The position numbers and the translations under genes were made by a program. The notes beneath the pieces were generated by a model. It saw only the letters and a program-made list of their open reading frames with translations. It was not told the origin of the DNA and did no database searches. From positions 73,557,380-73,621,379 of the forward strand of contig CM072513.1 of assembly GCA_036898135.1 (NCBI GenBank): a stretch of DNA of 64,000 nt, read 5' to 3'. This document shows, one piece after another, positions 31,901 to 41,030 of the stretch; the stretch's first letter is position 1, and every line of letters starts with the position of its first letter. The stretch comes from Oncomelania hupensis (Eukaryota; Mollusca; Gastropoda; Littorinimorpha; Pomatiopsidae).

Positions 31901-34900
31901 AATTAAATTGAAGAATTGAATTAAAAATTAAAAAATTAAAATGAAGAATTGAATTAAAAATTAATTTGAATTACTATAAAAGACTGGAATGCTCTTCCCC
32001 AGGAGGTTGTGGAGGCCACAACTGTTGATGCTTTTGCATCAAGAGCCTCCCACCGACCAGAATAGGTAGTTAATCAACAACACTACAACTCCTCCCCTTC
32101 CCCCCCCACCCCCACTCCCAAATCCCTCTGTCACTAATCAGATCTGGACTGTCCATGAACTAGGAGAACGGCCTTTTGTGAAACATGTGCAAAGCCCTCA
32201 TAGTGCCAGTATAATCAACAAGTATGATTGTGGGCGCCTACGGAAAGACAAAGACAAGACAAGAGCATGAACATTCGTGGTATGTAAGACTCCAATCAAT
32301 CCAAAAATATAGGGCCGTCATTTTAGTTTTCAATGGTCAAATGAATGTTGTCTACTCAAAAGATAGTGTAAGGCAGTAGCTGTCTCTCCTTAAAAGTTGG
32401 AACTGGATAGAGCTTAATGATAGCACCTTTGATATGAGTCACTGTCCTCTAGGGAGTAATGGAATATGATCGTAATTAAGATCTGTCACCCACTTCTCTG
32501 CTGCCAATGCTTACTTTGGTAGAAATGTATTCTCATTGTAAAAAATACAAAATTAAAATTGTATTCACAAATTGGCTGGCTGGCAGCATAATTGGGAGTG
32601 AACCTAACTTAACATTTTGAAAAAAGAAAACACAGGCGAACATATTTCTAATATCGAGGACTGCAGTCTTAGTTGTTTTAATGTTTTAAACATTTAGAGA
32701 AGAAAGTGCTGGAAGAATACGCCTTCGGATGAGAGTATAGCATAGCATAGCAAATACTGCATGCAGGCTAAAAAGCCTTTGGCCCTCATAATTGATCTTA
32801 ATGAGGGTCCCAAGACCCACCCCCTGGCATCAGTGCCTACCAATTTAGATTTTTTTTAGCCTCCAAATTGGTGGAGTAGATGCTATCTCTAAATAATTTG
32901 TCCAGACTATTCTTGAACACATTAAGTGATCCAGCATCCACAGCCTCGGCAGTCAGGTTATTCCAAGGGGTTACCACTCTATTAGTAAAATACTTGTTAA
33001 ATTTGCGAGTATTATTAAAAGTTTTAGTAAGTTTAAATTTGTGACCTCGTGTTAAACCAACAACATTAAAATTTAAAAGAGAACAAGTGGTTAAAGGATC
33101 ATACAATTTGTGCACAATTTTAAAAATTTCGATTAAATCATCACGCTCTCTCCTATATTCTAAACTGGGTAACCTCAGTGACTTCAGTCTCTCCTCGTAG
33201 GAGAGTCCTGACATTCCACAAATCTTCCTGGTGAATCTGCGCTGGACACCCTCGATCAAGTCAACATGCCTCCTTAAATATGGGCACCAGACGGGGTTAG
33301 CATACTCCAAGATGGGACATATAAGGGCCTTAAAGAGGGGGACCATTATATCCTTGGATTTGTTACTTATAGTTCTTACAAGCAGGGCTGATATTTTGTT
33401 GGCTTTCTTAACAGTACTCTCAATGTGATTCTCAAAGCTGAGCTCTGTATCCACTATCACTCCAAGATCCCTCTCGGCACCAGTCGTCTCAATCTTACAT
33501 CTTTCTTTCCCACCATTCATAAAGTACTCATGCTGAGGATTATTTTTGCCCAAATGCAACACCTTACATTTTTCACTGTTAAATTTAAGTAGCCATGTTT
33601 CCGTCCATTCAACCAATTTGTCAATGCATTGCTGCAGTCTCTCCTTAGACTTCTCACTTTCATCAACTTCTGCATATGCCTTTGTGTCATCAGCAAATAT
33701 CTTTATATCACACTCTACATTCTCTGGCATGTCATTTATAAAATATATAAATAATGTCGGCCCCAACACGCTCCCCTGAGGGACACCGCTTGTAACACTT
33801 ATTTTGTCAGAGCTGTTACCGTTAACAGTCACGTACTGGGTCCTGTCAGTCAGGAAACTCCTTATCCATGCAAGTGGGCTGCCACTTATGCCATAACCTT
33901 TTAGTTTCTGTAAAAGTCTGAGATGTGGAACAGTATCGAATGCCTTCCTAAGGTCAAGATATACAGCGTCGACTGGGTGGCCTTCATCCAAGGAGGACAT
34001 CCAGTCATTTATTGTCACCAGCAGCTGAGTGACACATGACCTACCCTTGGAAAAGCCAAACTGGTCATCATGTAGAAGGTCATTCTTGACAAGGTGAGAG
34101 CACAGTGCATCTCTAACGAATCCCTCAAATACCTTACAGACAACCGAGGTGAGGCTAACAAGGCGATAATTACCCGGAGAACTTTTGTCACCCTTCTTAT
34201 AGATTGGTTTAACCTCTGCTTCCTTCCACTCATCAGGTATCATGCCATCCCTCATTGTTCTATCAAAAAGTAACTTGAGAGGCAAAGCCAATTCATTCGC
34301 TAATTCTTTCAACACCAGAGGATTAATTTCATCTGGTCCTGGTGACTTGCTAATTTTCAACTGCAACAGGGCCTTACTCATCTGGTCTTCACTAACATTA
34401 ATGGCATCCAGTTTTAGAGTCATGTCACAGTCAAAGTTCGGCACATTTTCTTCACCTTCCAGTGTAAACACACTAGCAAAAAACTCATTTAGGGTCTCTG
34501 CTTTCTCTAGGTCTGTCTTTGTCAGCGTGCTGTCGCACTTTAATAGATTAGAGACAGTCTCTCTAGGCTTGGTTTTGTCCAAAACATATTGATAAAAACA
34601 TTTTGGATTGTTTTTAGCTTCTTTTGCCAGATACATTTCCTTTGCCATCACCAACTTACGAGACAACCATTTCACCTGGTTATGAGACTTTGCATAGGCA
34701 TCATAATTAGCTTTAGTAGGGTATTTCTTATACATCTTAAAGGCTTGTCTTTTTTGTCTAATCTTGTCACGCATATCTGGTGGAATATTCGTCTTTTTGC
34801 CCCCTCCATCATGCAATTTAAACCTTCTCACTGGTATGAACCATTCTTTAGCCTCTTTCAGCATCCTCTTTATCTTATCCCAGCACTCATTCACATTCAA

Positions 34901-37900
34901 ACCCTCATGCAATTCTCTCTTCCATTCATGCTTTCGTGCAAACCTCTTCATACCCTCATAATCGCCCTTCGTAAACTGGTATTTTACAGTGTCAGGCCCT
35001 GCACTGGCATTCCCACCGGCAAGAAGAGAAAATTCTATTACCAAGTGATGGCTCTTACCTAAGGGTGGGAGAAATTCAACTGACGATACAAATTCACCAT
35101 TAGTTAAGATTAAATCAAGAACATTAGCTTTTTGCAAAGCTCTATAATGAGTTGGTTCGTACACATGCTGAGTCAAAAACTGCTGTTGTACCGTCTCAAG
35201 GAATACACTGGCTGGATGCTCAGTACCCTTCTTGGAAACCTCGAGGTCCCAGTCAATCTCAGGATAATTAAAATCACCAGTCATTATCACTCGCTCCCTC
35301 CCATGATCCTCAAAAAGCTTATTGATCAAAACATTTACCCTCCCGTTTTCTTCCTCAGTACAGTTAGGTGATCTATACAAGACCCCAAATACATATGACT
35401 CCTTATCGGGTAAAGTTACTTTGCATAAAATACTTGGGTTAAAACACTTCTCTAATTCGTATAACCTGAAGACAATCCAGGCCCTCTTTTACAAACTCAC
35501 TTCTCTGCCCTGTGTCACTGTCATACAAGTGTAGCCTGGCAACACAAAAGTATCGATGTCATTACATAAGTTCTTCATCATCACTTCAGTGACAGCAATA
35601 ACATCAAATCTTTTTTCACTTACTAATAATTCAAATTCTGGTAATTTGTTTATTAAAGAATCTGCATTTGTGTACATGCATCTTAATAAATTATTAGCTT
35701 TTCTTCCTCCACCAACATCCCCTGCAGTTCTCCCCTCACTCACCGTATCACCATCAAGTCACACTCCCTGAAGGCCAGCATCCACGCCCCTGTCACCCTC
35801 ACTCTGACCTTCCCCTAAAACTTTAGTCTCCTTCCCATGACCACTCCTCCTACCCTCATTCTTGGAATCCTGTTCCCCTTTATTTCTAACTCTGTCACTT
35901 CTATCCTCATCTTTCTTCCTGCCATCTACCTCACCTCCCTCCACCCTCACCTCCCTCCCCCCACTCCTCCTCAAATTCTCTCTCTCTCAACTGTTGTCAT
36001 CACTCTTCCAAGGTACACCACCACATCCTCTCCATCCCCTTTCCTCTTTGCACACTCCAGCCGTACTTCTCTCTCCTGCTTCCTTTCAGTCAGGGTCTTG
36101 TCTGCAGAGATGCCAACTTTGCTAAACTCCTGGTGGTTCTTAAGCCGCCAGGCCTTCCTGAGTATAGAGCTGCGCATCTCTTGCTCTGTGAAGGTAACTT
36201 TGATTGGTCTGGGCTTGGAGCCATCCTCATTTTCTTTCCGCCTACCTAGACAAATAACACTGCTTCCATTCAGGCAGCTCAGATAAGATAAGATAAGATA
36301 AGACAACTTTATTATCTTTTACAAGAAATTACATTGTGGTGTACAATTACAATCAACAAGGAATAAACATCACAATAATAATAACAACAATCATAATGAC
36401 AATGAGGATAAAAATGCACAGTCACATATGAATAGAATTACACTTATGCATGCTAACATTAAAAAAATGTAAAATGAGATTATTTTGGGCAAACAAAACA
36501 CACACACACACACACACACACATACACACACATGTCATTTATTAAGTAATGAGACAGCCTTTGGAATAAAACTGTTTTTCATTCTGAGAGTTCTGACCCT
36601 TGGTGTTTGGTAGCGCCTTCCAGAAGGCAGGAGCTGGAAGTGGTGCGCAAGCACATGAGTGCTATCCAGCACAAAGCAAATAGCTTTCCGCACAACACGT
36701 CTTTCATACAACACCTGCAGACTCTCTTGTTTCACTCCCACAACCCTCCCACAGACGTTCACTACTCGATCCAGAATACTTTTGTTTTTTACACACAAAC
36801 TTCCATACCAGCAGATAAAAGAAAAGGTAAGAACGGACTCAATAAAAGAAGAGTAAAAGGTCTGAAGGATGCGGCTACTGACTTGGAGATTTCGAAATTT
36901 TTGAAGGCAGTAAATTCTAGACTGACATTTTTTGTGTATGGCCTGGGTGTTTGCAGTGAAGTTCAGTTTCTCGTCAATGATGGTTCCCAGGTATTTGTAT
37001 TGGGTGACTCTCTCGACTGTAACACCATCAATGACAAGGTCTGGAATGAGAGTGTTGTTTTTACGAAAGTCAATGACCAGTTCCTTAGTTTTCTTGACAT
37101 TTAAGTCCAGATAGTTTTGTTTGCACCAGGAGCTGAACCTATCAACTGCAGAGAAATACACAGCATTTGAATTGGACAGGTCCACAAGGGCAGAGTCATC
37201 CGAGTACTTTATGACCGGTGAGGCATCAGTTCCTCTGCAGTCGTTTGTGTAGAGCGTGAAAAGTACCGGAGAAAGAACCGTACCTTGAGGAGCTCCTGTG
37301 GACGTTTGTTTGAGAGATGAGACAGCAGAGTGAAAGCGGACAACCTGAGATCTGGACACGAGGAAGTGAACGATCCACAGGACGAGTCTAGGAGGGACAG
37401 TGTAAGACAAAAGCTTCTGAGCCATGAGGTGTGGCTGTATGGTATTGAAAGCAGAAGAAAAGTCTATAAATAGAATGCGGACAAAGGAACCAGAGGTCTC
37501 TAAGTGATCATACGCATTGTGGAGAAGCGTCAGAGTAGCGTCGTCGGTACTACGATTGGGTTTGTATGCAAATTGAAGAGGATCAGTGAAAGGCTGAGTG
37601 TGACAAAGAAGACGAGAGAGAAGAATCCGTTCGAGACATTTCATAGCTATGGATGTCAGGGCAACAGGGCGATAGTCGTTGAGTTCTTTGGGTTTACTGT
37701 TTTTGGGCACGGGACAGATGATAGAGTGTTTCCATACACTAGGTACAACACAATCCCTGACTGACCACGAGAATAGCTGACTGAATACTAAGCACAACTG
37801 TGCAGCGCACCACTTCAAGGTCCTACCCCCTATACCATCAGGGCCAGTGGCCTTTCTCAGATTCAGTCTTTTAAACATGGACTCAACTGTGGCACCATCG

Positions 37901-40496
37901 ATCTCAAAGTCAGCATCACCATCAACCACGTCTTGTTCTAAACGAGAAATAATATCATCAACGTCGTCTTTTGTGTCATCGCGTTCAAAACGGCAGTAGA
38001 ATGAATTTAGTTCTTCTGACATTTTAATTCGGTTTTCAAAAGGAAGGTCACAGTTAGTTGACTTCAGCTTCGCTTGACCGGACAGAGTTTTCAACCCCTT
38101 CCATGCATCAGCCAGGTTACCACGCTCGAACTGTGATTCTACCTTTTCCTTATATTGCCGTTTAGCATCCTGAATTTCCTTTCTTAGTTTTGCTTGAACA
38201 CGCCTGCGTTCAGCTTTATCATCAGTTTGAAATGCAATTTTCTTTTCGTTTAGCGTGGCTTTGAGTGACTTTGAGACCCAAGGTTTGTTATTTGGAAATA
38301 TTTTTATAGTTTTGGTAGGGATGACAGTATCCTCGCAGAATTTAATATAGTCAGAAATAACATCAGCAGCTTCATTTACACCATCACTAGATTCCAAAAA
38401 CATTATCCAGTCAGTACAGTCAAAACATCCTTGTAACTGTTCAATGCTTTCAGAAGACCAAACTTTTACTGTTTTCTTTACAATGGGTTGTGATCTGATT
38501 TTAGGCAGGTAAGATGGAATGAGATGGACACAATCGTGATCAGATTTACCAACAGATGGAAGTACAAAGGATTTATAGGCATCAGGAATGTTGCCATATA
38601 GACGATCAATGGTATTGTTTTGACGAGTGGGGATAGATACATACTGATGAAATGAGGGTAAACAAGTGCACAAGTCACAGCTATTGAAATCTCCTGCAAT
38701 AAAGTTAGGTGCATCAGGGGAGATCATTTGTAGCTCATGGACGACATCGGCGATTAGGGTCGCGGCACGTGCGGGGTTAGCATGGGGAGGTGTGTAGATA
38801 ACCGTGACGAAGATTTGACCGAACTCACGCGGCAGGTAGCGAGGACGCAGTGACACTGCTAGAAGGTCAAGGTCGCATGTGTTCAACTGTTTTCGCACCG
38901 TTACATTTGCACTGTTACACCAGCGTTGATTGACATACAGGCATACGCCACCCCCCGACTGTTTGCCACTGATCTCAAAATCTCTGTCAGATCTAAACGG
39001 TGCACCAAAACCATCAATCGCTACGCTTTCATCGTCAATCTTATTACAAAACCAGGTTTCAGATATACACAACAGACACGCATCCCTAAATTCAGACATG
39101 TAACTAGTATAGGCCTGTAGTTCTTCAAAATTCAAATTGTTAGATTGAGGCCTAATGGAGCGGGCGTTGGTCACGATCATAGAGGGTAGTGGTGGACAGT
39201 GTTTATTTCTTCTAAGTCTTCGTTTCACTCCTCCTCGCCTTCCTTTTTTGCTCTTCTTTCTTCGCTTCTTTCGTTCATTGTCGATAGTGTCTTTGATTTC
39301 GTCTGGAAAGTCGCAGAATCGGTAGGGTACATCATCAGAAATTGAACGAAAGCTCAACAGTACCTCTCTACTGTAGAGTAAAGTTCTAGGTTGGGTGCCG
39401 GTGCCTGTACCTCGACCGCTAGCGTCGCCATGTTGTTCTACTGCTCTCACCAAACCGGCAAACTTCGACAGGGTTGATACAGCCACCATTACCACAAACA
39501 GCCTCAAAACATGCACAGTCACCATTTTGAAGCTTTTATAAACAACATCCACTCGAGCAACAACGACGATGGGCGAGGTAGACACATAAAAAGACGTAAA
39601 CAAACACCGAGACAGACACCACAGCAACGCCCCGTAGTGAAGCGCCACCTACAACTCAGCTCACTTCCAATTCTGGTTGCACTGCATTCAAAATGCTTTT
39701 CACCACTCCCAAGTCATGTTGATCTTCTGCCCTTCTTTCCTTACTTTTACTTTCACTCACATTGAACAACACTATATTATTCATCCTCTCATCTCTTTCT
39801 TTCCTACTGTCAAGAACCTCTGACACTTGTACTCTCACTTTCTCCTCAATAGTCATGGACTTACAGCTCTCTTTCTTCAGCATCTCAAGTATCAGGGCAT
39901 TTTGTTGCTGAAGAGTTATAGTACAACTTGAGTAAGTATGTCTAGTTTGGCAAGTTGTTCTGCCACTTTATCTGTAGGATCCTTTACTTTTTCAACTTAC
40001 AGGACAATACCACTTGATGGCATCCACCGAGGAAGATGCCAAAAAGTCCAAAGCTGATGGTGACAGTCCACAACAATTTCCATGCACCCATGCACAACAT
40101 CTATCACACTGAATACCCTCTTCTGTCACCATTTTCTTGCAAACTGGCTTGGTGGGTCACTATCAAGGAATTTGGTTGGAGATTGCTTTGTTCGGCTTTT
40201 ACTTTTCTTCTTGTCCGCATTTTGCCACTCGGCCTTTCCCTTCCCTCCTGAGGTCTAGTCTGTGTCGCATACATTCCATCATAACGGACTTTAAAGATCC
40301 TGACGCTCATGTCCTAGACGGGTGAGTGCCGGTGGCACACCCAGCATGCACCTAGGTCCTTCTCCCCACATGCCCAGGATTGTGCTCAGTTGTCTGGAGC
40401 GTTATTACGATGCGCCCAAAGGCTGCAAGTATCGGCCTGTATCGGCCAGCGCCTTGAATCGCCAAGTGCGGTGAAATATGTGCGCAATACAAATCC

Positions 40497-40530
<34 letters not shown>

Positions 40531-40757
40531 TAATAAAGACGAAGAGTTTGAACAATGCTGTTAGAGATCATCAGTGATATATTATTAAAATTGAAAACAA
40601 ATATTACAACAACCTTAGCAGATTTTAATCTGAATTACAATTCTCCTTCTTGTGCTGTTTATAAATGTACTAACTTGAATAATATACGTTCGCTCTAGAC
40701 TTGATAAAAACGATACAAACCGGTAGCATTTTGGTCTTTCCCGTCTGTGTCCGCCAT
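28948..40757 (-). CDS. EFCAB2: EFCAB2 / DRC8, nexin-dynein regulatory complex EF-hand protein, 6 exons
   Basis: DRC8 is a calmodulin-like subunit of the nexin-dynein regulatory complex that controls motile cilia (family knowledge). Coding exons, in transcript order on the minus strand, are 40757-40721, 31829-31745, 31494-31422, 30878-30799, 30495-30386 and 29063-28948. Phases close into 166 codons plus TAA. Residues 31-42 (DHEANKTVDVRE) form a canonical EF-hand loop; 109-120 (DVEGKGYLLQEE) is a degenerate loop; two further hands lack ligands. The block VGTIIRSLGCCPSEAELHDM is nearly the same as in the vertebrate orthologue. Exon 1 (MADTDGKDQNAT) lies 8.9 kb upstream, beyond two LINEs, and its phase and donor (GTTTGT) fit exon 2. 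Only 143 bp separate its ATG from that of the hnRNP U-like gene. Confidence 0.95.
29064..30385. other. EFCAB2: DRC8 intron 5
   Basis: Apart from the 5S-derived SINE at 30031-30317, I see only short degenerate repeats (for example GAAATAATCC and GTAATCCTGTGAAAGTTGGA around 29370-29500). Confidence 0.45.
30031..30317 (+). mobile_element. 5S-rRNA-derived SINE, copy 2
   Basis: AGTTAAGCAC followed by GCGGTTAGCACTTGGATGAG and TGACCGC (30070-30112) aligns with the promoter half of 5S rRNA (GTTAAGCAACGTCGGGC, GGTTAGTACTTGGATGGGTG, ACCGC). The upstream part (GCGCAGCGGTTGGAGCACTC) recalls the 5S intermediate element. The body shares words with copy 1 at 19439, and the 3' end is TTTACCTTTACCTTACC. It is antisense to DRC8. 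Confidence 0.75.
31975..32275 (+). mobile_element. LINE 3' fragment (CR1-like C-terminus)
   Basis: The frame DWNALPQEVVEATTVDAFAS, then a stop, is the C-terminal motif of CR1-type LINE proteins. The 3' UTR ends in GACAAAGACAAGACAAG, a short tandem tail. It lies in DRC8 intron 1, antisense to the gene. Confidence 0.65.
32276..32735. other. EFCAB2: DRC8 intron 1, unassigned segment
   Basis: I find no coding frame and no repeat boundary in these bases. Confidence 0.4.
32837..35380 (-). pseudogene. CR1-like ORF2: partial endonuclease plus reverse transcriptase
   Basis: This open frame of 847 codons covers the endonuclease C-terminal half (MTGDFNYPEIDWDLEV; GKSHHLVIEF, with SHH where SDH is usual) and the full reverse transcriptase: KSPGPDEINPLVLKELA, VYLDLRKAFDTVPH, SGVPQGSVLGPTLFI and the catalytic FADDTKAY. 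It ends in a typical CR1 C-terminus (RFTRKICGMSGLSYEERL, TPWNNLT). The upstream frame breaks mean it no longer joins its N-terminus, so it is scored as broken despite the long open frame. Confidence 0.88.
36282..39656 (-). mobile_element. Full-length L2-like LINE inserted in the CR1-like LINE
   Basis: The direct repeat CAGCTCA flanks the insertion (36275-36281 and 39657-39663), and removing the insert restores the CR1-like frame. On the minus strand the element begins AGTTGTAGGTGGCGCTTCAC and ends in AATAAAGTTG followed by CTTAT repeats (36282-36310). Its 3' UTR holds a (TG)n tract (36497-36533). The length of 3,375 bp and the presence of both ends suggest a complete copy. Confidence 0.92.
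36535..39525 (-). CDS. L2-like LINE ORF: endonuclease-reverse transcriptase, intact
   Basis: The frame is 996 codons from the first ATG (39523-39525) to TGA at 36535-36537; it is open for 41 codons further upstream, almost to the element's 5' end. The N-terminus has a hydrophobic stretch (VLRLFVVMVAVSTL) and then a basic run (RKKRRKKSKKGRRGG). The endonuclease shows IVTNARSIR, CISETWF, AGDFNSCDL and GKSDHDC. The reverse transcriptase shows ATGPDGI, FIDFSSAFNTIQPH, STGAPQGTVLSPVLF and the catalytic KYSDDSALV. The C-terminus (LLPSGRRYQTPRVRTLRMK) is typical of L2-group LINEs. No internal stop is present, so the copy could be recent. Confidence 0.9.
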   Translation of the reverse strand: MVTVHVLRLFVVMVAVSTLSKFAGLVRAVEQHGDASGRGTGTGTQPRTLLYSREVLLSFRSISDDVPYRFCDFPDEIKDTIDNERKKRRKKSKKGRRGGVKRRLRRNKHCPPLPSMIVTNARSIRPQSNNLNFEELQAYTSYMSEFRDACLLCISETWFCNKIDDESVAIDGFGAPFRSDRDFEISGKQSGGGVCLYVNQRWCNSANVTVRKQLNTCDLDLLAVSLRPRYLPREFGQIFVTVIYTPPHANPARAATLIADVVHELQMISPDAPNFIAGDFNSCDLCTCLPSFHQYVSIPTRQNNTIDRLYGNIPDAYKSFVLPSVGKSDHDCVHLIPSYLPKIRSQPIVKKTVKVWSSESIEQLQGCFDCTDWIMFLESSDGVNEAADVISDYIKFCEDTVIPTKTIKIFPNNKPWVSKSLKATLNEKKIAFQTDDKAERRRVQAKLRKEIQDAKRQYKEKVESQFERGNLADAWKGLKTLSGQAKLKSTNCDLPFENRIKMSEELNSFYCRFERDDTKDDVDDIISRLEQDVVDGDADFEIDGATVESMFKRLNLRKATGPDGIGGRTLKWCAAQLCLVFSQLFSWSVRDCVVPSVWKHSIICPVPKNSKPKELNDYRPVALTSIAMKCLERILLSRLLCHTQPFTDPLQFAYKPNRSTDDATLTLLHNAYDHLETSGSFVRILFIDFSSAFNTIQPHLMAQKLLSYTVPPRLVLWIVHFLVSRSQVVRFHSAVSSLKQTSTGAPQGTVLSPVLFTLYTNDCRGTDASPVIKYSDDSALVDLSNSNAVYFSAVDRFSSWCKQNYLDLNVKKTKELVIDFRKNNTLIPDLVIDGVTVERVTQYKYLGTIIDEKLNFTANTQAIHKKCQSRIYCLQKFRNLQVSSRILQTFYSSFIESVLTFSFICWYGSLCVKNKSILDRVVNVCGRVVGVKQESLQVLYERRVVRKAICFVLDSTHVLAHHFQLLPSGRRYQTPRVRTLRMKNSFIPKAVSLLNK
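40321..40530. repeat. Possible SINE with (AAT)n tail
   Basis: GCGCCTTGAATCGCCAAGTG, then GTGCGCAATACAAATCC and (TAA)n at about 40497-40530, resembles the 3' end of several invertebrate SINEs. The head was not recognised. Confidence 0.45.
40721..40757 (-). other. EFCAB2: DRC8 coding exon 1
   Basis: The exon runs from ATG (40755-40757 on the minus strand) to phase 1 before the donor GTTTGT. It encodes MADTDGKDQNAT plus one base that pairs with AT of exon 2 to give Asp. The start codon sits inside AACATGGCGG, a YY1-like motif often found at housekeeping start codons. Confidence 0.88.
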
Positions 40758-40900
40758 GTTGTTTATTGGCGTTGCTACATTCCTAGTCTCGTTCTCGCGA
40801 GATCAAGAATATATGACGCACGCGCATCAAGACGCCGGCCATTTTATCACGACAGAGCACCGTCTATGATTTTTGGTGGTTTGTTTTTTCGTGCACAAAA
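40758..40900. promoter_or_regulatory. Bidirectional promoter between DRC8 and the hnRNP U-like gene
   Basis: The two ATGs are divergent with 143 bp between them. The interval is GC/CpG-rich compared with flanking introns (ACGCACGCGCATCAAGACGC at about 40817) and has no TATA box, as in housekeeping promoters. It holds a perfect TCTCGCGAGA palindrome (40793-40802) and GGCCATTTTAT (about 40837), a possible YY1 core. Both 5' UTRs must lie inside it unless hidden upstream exons exist. Confidence 0.85.
40793..40802. promoter_or_regulatory. TCTCGCGAGA palindrome (CGCG element)
   Basis: This exact 10-bp palindrome is the known CGCG element of vertebrate housekeeping promoters, bound by BANP. It lies 36 bp upstream of the DRC8 ATG and 98 bp upstream of the hnRNP U-like ATG. 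Confidence 0.8.
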
Positions 40901-41030
40901 ATGAGTGACATCGACCCCGAGAAGCTAAAGGTTGCAGAACTGCGCGATGAACTTAAAGCTCGCGGTTTGGACTCCAAAGGTGTGAAAGCAGTGCTGGTTC
41001 AGAGGTTAAAGGAAGCTTTGGACTCTGAAG
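40901..41030 (+). other. HNRNPUL1: hnRNP U-like exon 1: SAP domain
   Basis: [20 protein letters not shown], then [20 protein letters not shown], is a textbook SAP motif (two helices that bind AT-rich DNA/matrix attachment regions). The start is the first ATG after the promoter (CAAAATGAG context). Confidence 0.95.

Larger units (their letters stand above)
32740..40300 (-). mobile_element. CR1-like LINE, near full length, split by an L2-like LINE
   Basis: Read on the minus strand the element starts near 40300. It encodes a PHD-type finger (IQCDRCCAWVHGNCCG, then IKWYCP, about 40020-40110) and a helical segment ending MNNIVLFNVSESKSKERRAE (39700-39880). It is then cut by the 36282-39656 insertion and resumes at 36274 with SSVICLGRR. 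Endonuclease follows (ANNLLRCMYTNADSLINKLP at about 35650-35700; GDFNYPEIDWD) and then reverse transcriptase. Frameshifts near 35495 and 35455 break the endonuclease. The 3' end is a (GCTAT)n repeat near 32740-32755. Confidence 0.88.
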
